Assembly: GCA_027443745.1 (NCBI GenBank)
Contig: DAIAZB010000732.1
Span: forward strand, 1 to 5,303
DNA length: 5,303 nucleotides
Direction: 5' to 3'
DNA from: Thiomonas sp.
GTDB lineage: Bacteria > Pseudomonadota > Gammaproteobacteria > Burkholderiales > Burkholderiaceae
The translations under genes and the position numbers were made by a program. Under the pieces are notes generated by a model. That model saw nothing but the letters and a program-made list of their open reading frames with translations, searched no databases and was not told where the DNA came from. The stretch's first letter is position 1. Every line of letters begins with the position of its first letter. Below, piece by piece: positions 4,940-5,303 of the stretch.

Positions 4940-5303
4940 TCAGCCAGCCAGCGTCGTGGGCGCCGGAGCGTCGTCCGCGGCCGGGGTTTGGTGTTCGCGC
5001 AACTGCGCGTCGCCTTGCAGGATGTCTTCCAGCTCGGCGCTGGCTGTTTTCGACAAGGCGATGAGCGCCGCCTGGTCGTGATACACCGCTTGCTGGCGCT
5101 CCAGCAAGCGGGCGTCGTGCGCGGCGAACAAGGCGGCGAAGCGATCCGCGTCGAGTTCCGGCCGCACGGTTTTCAGCGCCAGCTTGCCCAACTCGACGCT
5201 GGACCACCAGGTCTCGCGCATCACCTCGCGCACGCCCATCTCGCGCAGGCGCATGAGGTGGGTGCGGTTGCGCGCTCGCGCCAGCAGCGGCACGTCGGGG
5301 AAA
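4940..5303 (-). CDS. KefB/KefC-type cation:proton antiporter (CPA2 family), C-terminal end only
   Basis: The frame is open to the right edge, so the start lies outside; 120 C-terminal residues are visible. The first part, FPDVPLLARARNRTHLMRLREMGV, is the end of an RCK N-terminal (KTN/TrkA-N) regulatory domain as found in KefB, KefC and related CPA2 antiporters. The RETWWSSVELGKLAL segment that follows matches the RETFESS-type helix of these proteins. A charged helical stretch then ends in an Ala/Pro/Thr-rich tail (TPAADDAPAPTTLAG). KefB/KefC proteins exchange potassium for protons and in enterobacteria are gated by glutathione and its adducts. The transport domain is not visible, so substrate, glutathione control and the choice between KefB and KefC remain open; a TrkA-N protein without an antiporter domain is a less likely alternative. 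The gene is convergent with the CoxG-like gene, with 73 nt between their stop codons. Confidence 0.82.
   Translation of the reverse strand, partial: FPDVPLLARARNRTHLMRLREMGVREVMRETWWSSVELGKLALKTVRPELDADRFAALFAAHDARLLERQQAVYHDQAALIALSKTASAELEDILQGDAQLREHQTPAADDAPAPTTLAG

Noticed and set aside
1..5303. A hidden defence, phage or mobile system
   Set aside because: All substantial genes belong to known housekeeping or metabolic families. No integrase, transposase, toxin-antitoxin pair, tandem repeat array or tRNA attachment site is visible on either strand.

Overview
The window is GC-rich with tight protein-coding gene packing. It fits a chromosomal core region of a betaproteobacterium, probably Burkholderiales. 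The pointers are the yidC-mnmE order (a classic rpmH-rnpA-yidC-mnmE neighbourhood), a TatA whose N-terminus looks betaproteobacterial ([16 protein letters not shown]), and a D-2-hydroxyacid dehydrogenase of a type I associate with that class. The genus cannot be fixed from the sequence alone.

Layout: (1) 1-1089, plus strand: the C-terminal part of the membrane protein insertase YidC, entering from the left edge. (2) 1163-2587, plus: complete mnmE, the tRNA-modifying GTPase. (3) 2674-2967, plus: a complete tatA-family gene with a good ribosome binding site and no tatB or tatC after it. (4) 3038-4045, minus: a D-2-hydroxyacid dehydrogenase with an intact catalytic triad, convergent with tatA. 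(5) 4046-4299: the largest intergenic region (254 nt), lower in GC than its surroundings and between divergent genes. It holds a plausible sigma70 promoter, three close palindromes/hairpins and an 11-bp direct repeat. (6) 4300-4866, plus: a CoxG-like SRPBCC protein with a C-terminal membrane anchor. (7) 4940-5303, minus: the C-terminal end of a KefB/KefC-type (CPA2) cation:proton antiporter, running off the right edge and convergent with the CoxG-like gene.

The first three genes are co-directional, and two of them concern membrane protein biogenesis or export (YidC insertion, Tat translocation), with MnmE between them as a conserved neighbour of YidC. The right half is a set of apparently independent single-gene units in alternating orientation. 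Both convergent junctions (tatA/dehydrogenase and CoxG-like/Kef) carry back-to-back GC-rich hairpins without T-tracts.

I see no mobile element, CRISPR array, tRNA/rRNA gene, phage gene or defence system, and nothing that amounts to a new multi-gene system. The parts most worth a second look are the structured divergent intergenic region, the solo CoxG-like membrane-anchored protein, and the tatA gene outside a tatABC context.
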